Assembly: GCA_937859855.1 (NCBI GenBank)
Contig: CALMAR010000196.1
Span: forward strand, 4,248-21,407
Reading direction: 5' to 3'
Length of the DNA stretch: 17,160 bases
DNA from: an uncultured Kineosporia sp.
GTDB taxonomy: Bacteria; Actinomycetota; Actinomycetes; Actinomycetales; Kineosporiaceae
Shown here: piece after piece, positions 17,060 through 17,160 of the stretch
Position numbering within the stretch: position 1 is the stretch's first letter
How the letters are laid out: each line of letters opens with the position of its first letter
Made by a program: the position numbers and the translations under genes
The notes under the pieces: generated by a model
Seen by the model: the letters and a program-made list of their open reading frames with translations, nothing else
What the model was told of the DNA's origin: nothing
The model's database searches: none

Positions 17060-17160
17060 ATGCCGACTCCACTGGAGCCCACTGACAGCCCCGACGAACA
17101 CCTGGTGGGCCAGCGCTGGCCCAACATCGTCCTGCCCGATCACACCGGAGTGCAGCGCGA
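17060..17160 (+). CDS. Second redoxin-like protein, 5' part only
   Basis: The frame starts at ATG 17060, 15 nt after the preceding stop, with GGGAGA about 6 nt upstream, and is open to the window end. The 33 visible residues include LVGQRWPNIVLPDHTGVQR, which fits the opening strand of AhpC/TSA-type peroxiredoxins (a pattern like G-x-x-x-P-x-x-x-L-P-D-x-x-G). The active site lies beyond the window, so the family call is tentative. A tandem pair of redoxins is suggested. Confidence 0.6.
   Translation, partial: MPTPLEPTDSPDEHLVGQRWPNIVLPDHTGVQR

Overview
The window reads as chromosomal DNA of a high-GC actinobacterium. The reasons are strong G/C bias at third codon positions, frequent GTG starts, a mycothiol-dependent type of maleylpyruvate isomerase (mycothiol is an actinobacterial thiol), and regulator genes that look leaderless. 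A chemoreceptor gene suggests a motile or formerly motile lineage. I cannot name the genus from the sequence alone.

Layout. (1) Positions 1-3294 are a divergent unit. An IclR regulator and a downstream aldehyde dehydrogenase (cut by the window edge) run on the minus strand. A LigB-like extradiol dioxygenase and a small LigA-like subunit run on the plus strand. The 141-bp gap between the two arms holds clear inverted and direct repeats. (2) Positions 3302-7846 are a second divergent unit. A second IclR regulator faces a four-gene operon: gentisate 1,2-dioxygenase, fumarylpyruvate hydrolase, maleylpyruvate isomerase and 3-hydroxybenzoate 6-hydroxylase. The first three genes overlap by ATGA; the fourth follows after 10 bp. 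Together they convert 3-hydroxybenzoate to gentisate, maleylpyruvate, fumarylpyruvate and finally fumarate plus pyruvate. (3) Positions 7996-9141 encode a methyl-accepting chemotaxis protein with no extracellular sensor domain. (4) Positions 9338-12780 hold a 16-codon upstream ORF, the PEP synthase regulatory kinase/phosphorylase (ppsR) and PEP synthase (ppsA). PEP synthase makes PEP from pyruvate, an end product of the gentisate pathway. (5) Positions 12801-14679 are a TetR regulator and a divergent TetX-like flavin monooxygenase separated by a perfect 15-bp palindrome. (6) Positions 14685-15686 encode a protein resembling database entries labelled heme-binding protein. (7) Positions 15687-16540 contain no intact gene, but do hold a frameshifted MFS transporter remnant fused to an unrelated C-terminal remnant. 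(8) Positions 16541-17160 hold two tandem redoxin genes, the second cut by the window edge.

The best candidates for something new are the LigAB-like pair, whose large subunit keeps the iron ligands but has Leu where LigB has its catalytic His; the short uORF whose stop overlaps the ppsR start; and the shared leaderless start architecture of the three regulators. The rest is mostly recognisable catabolic and accessory content.
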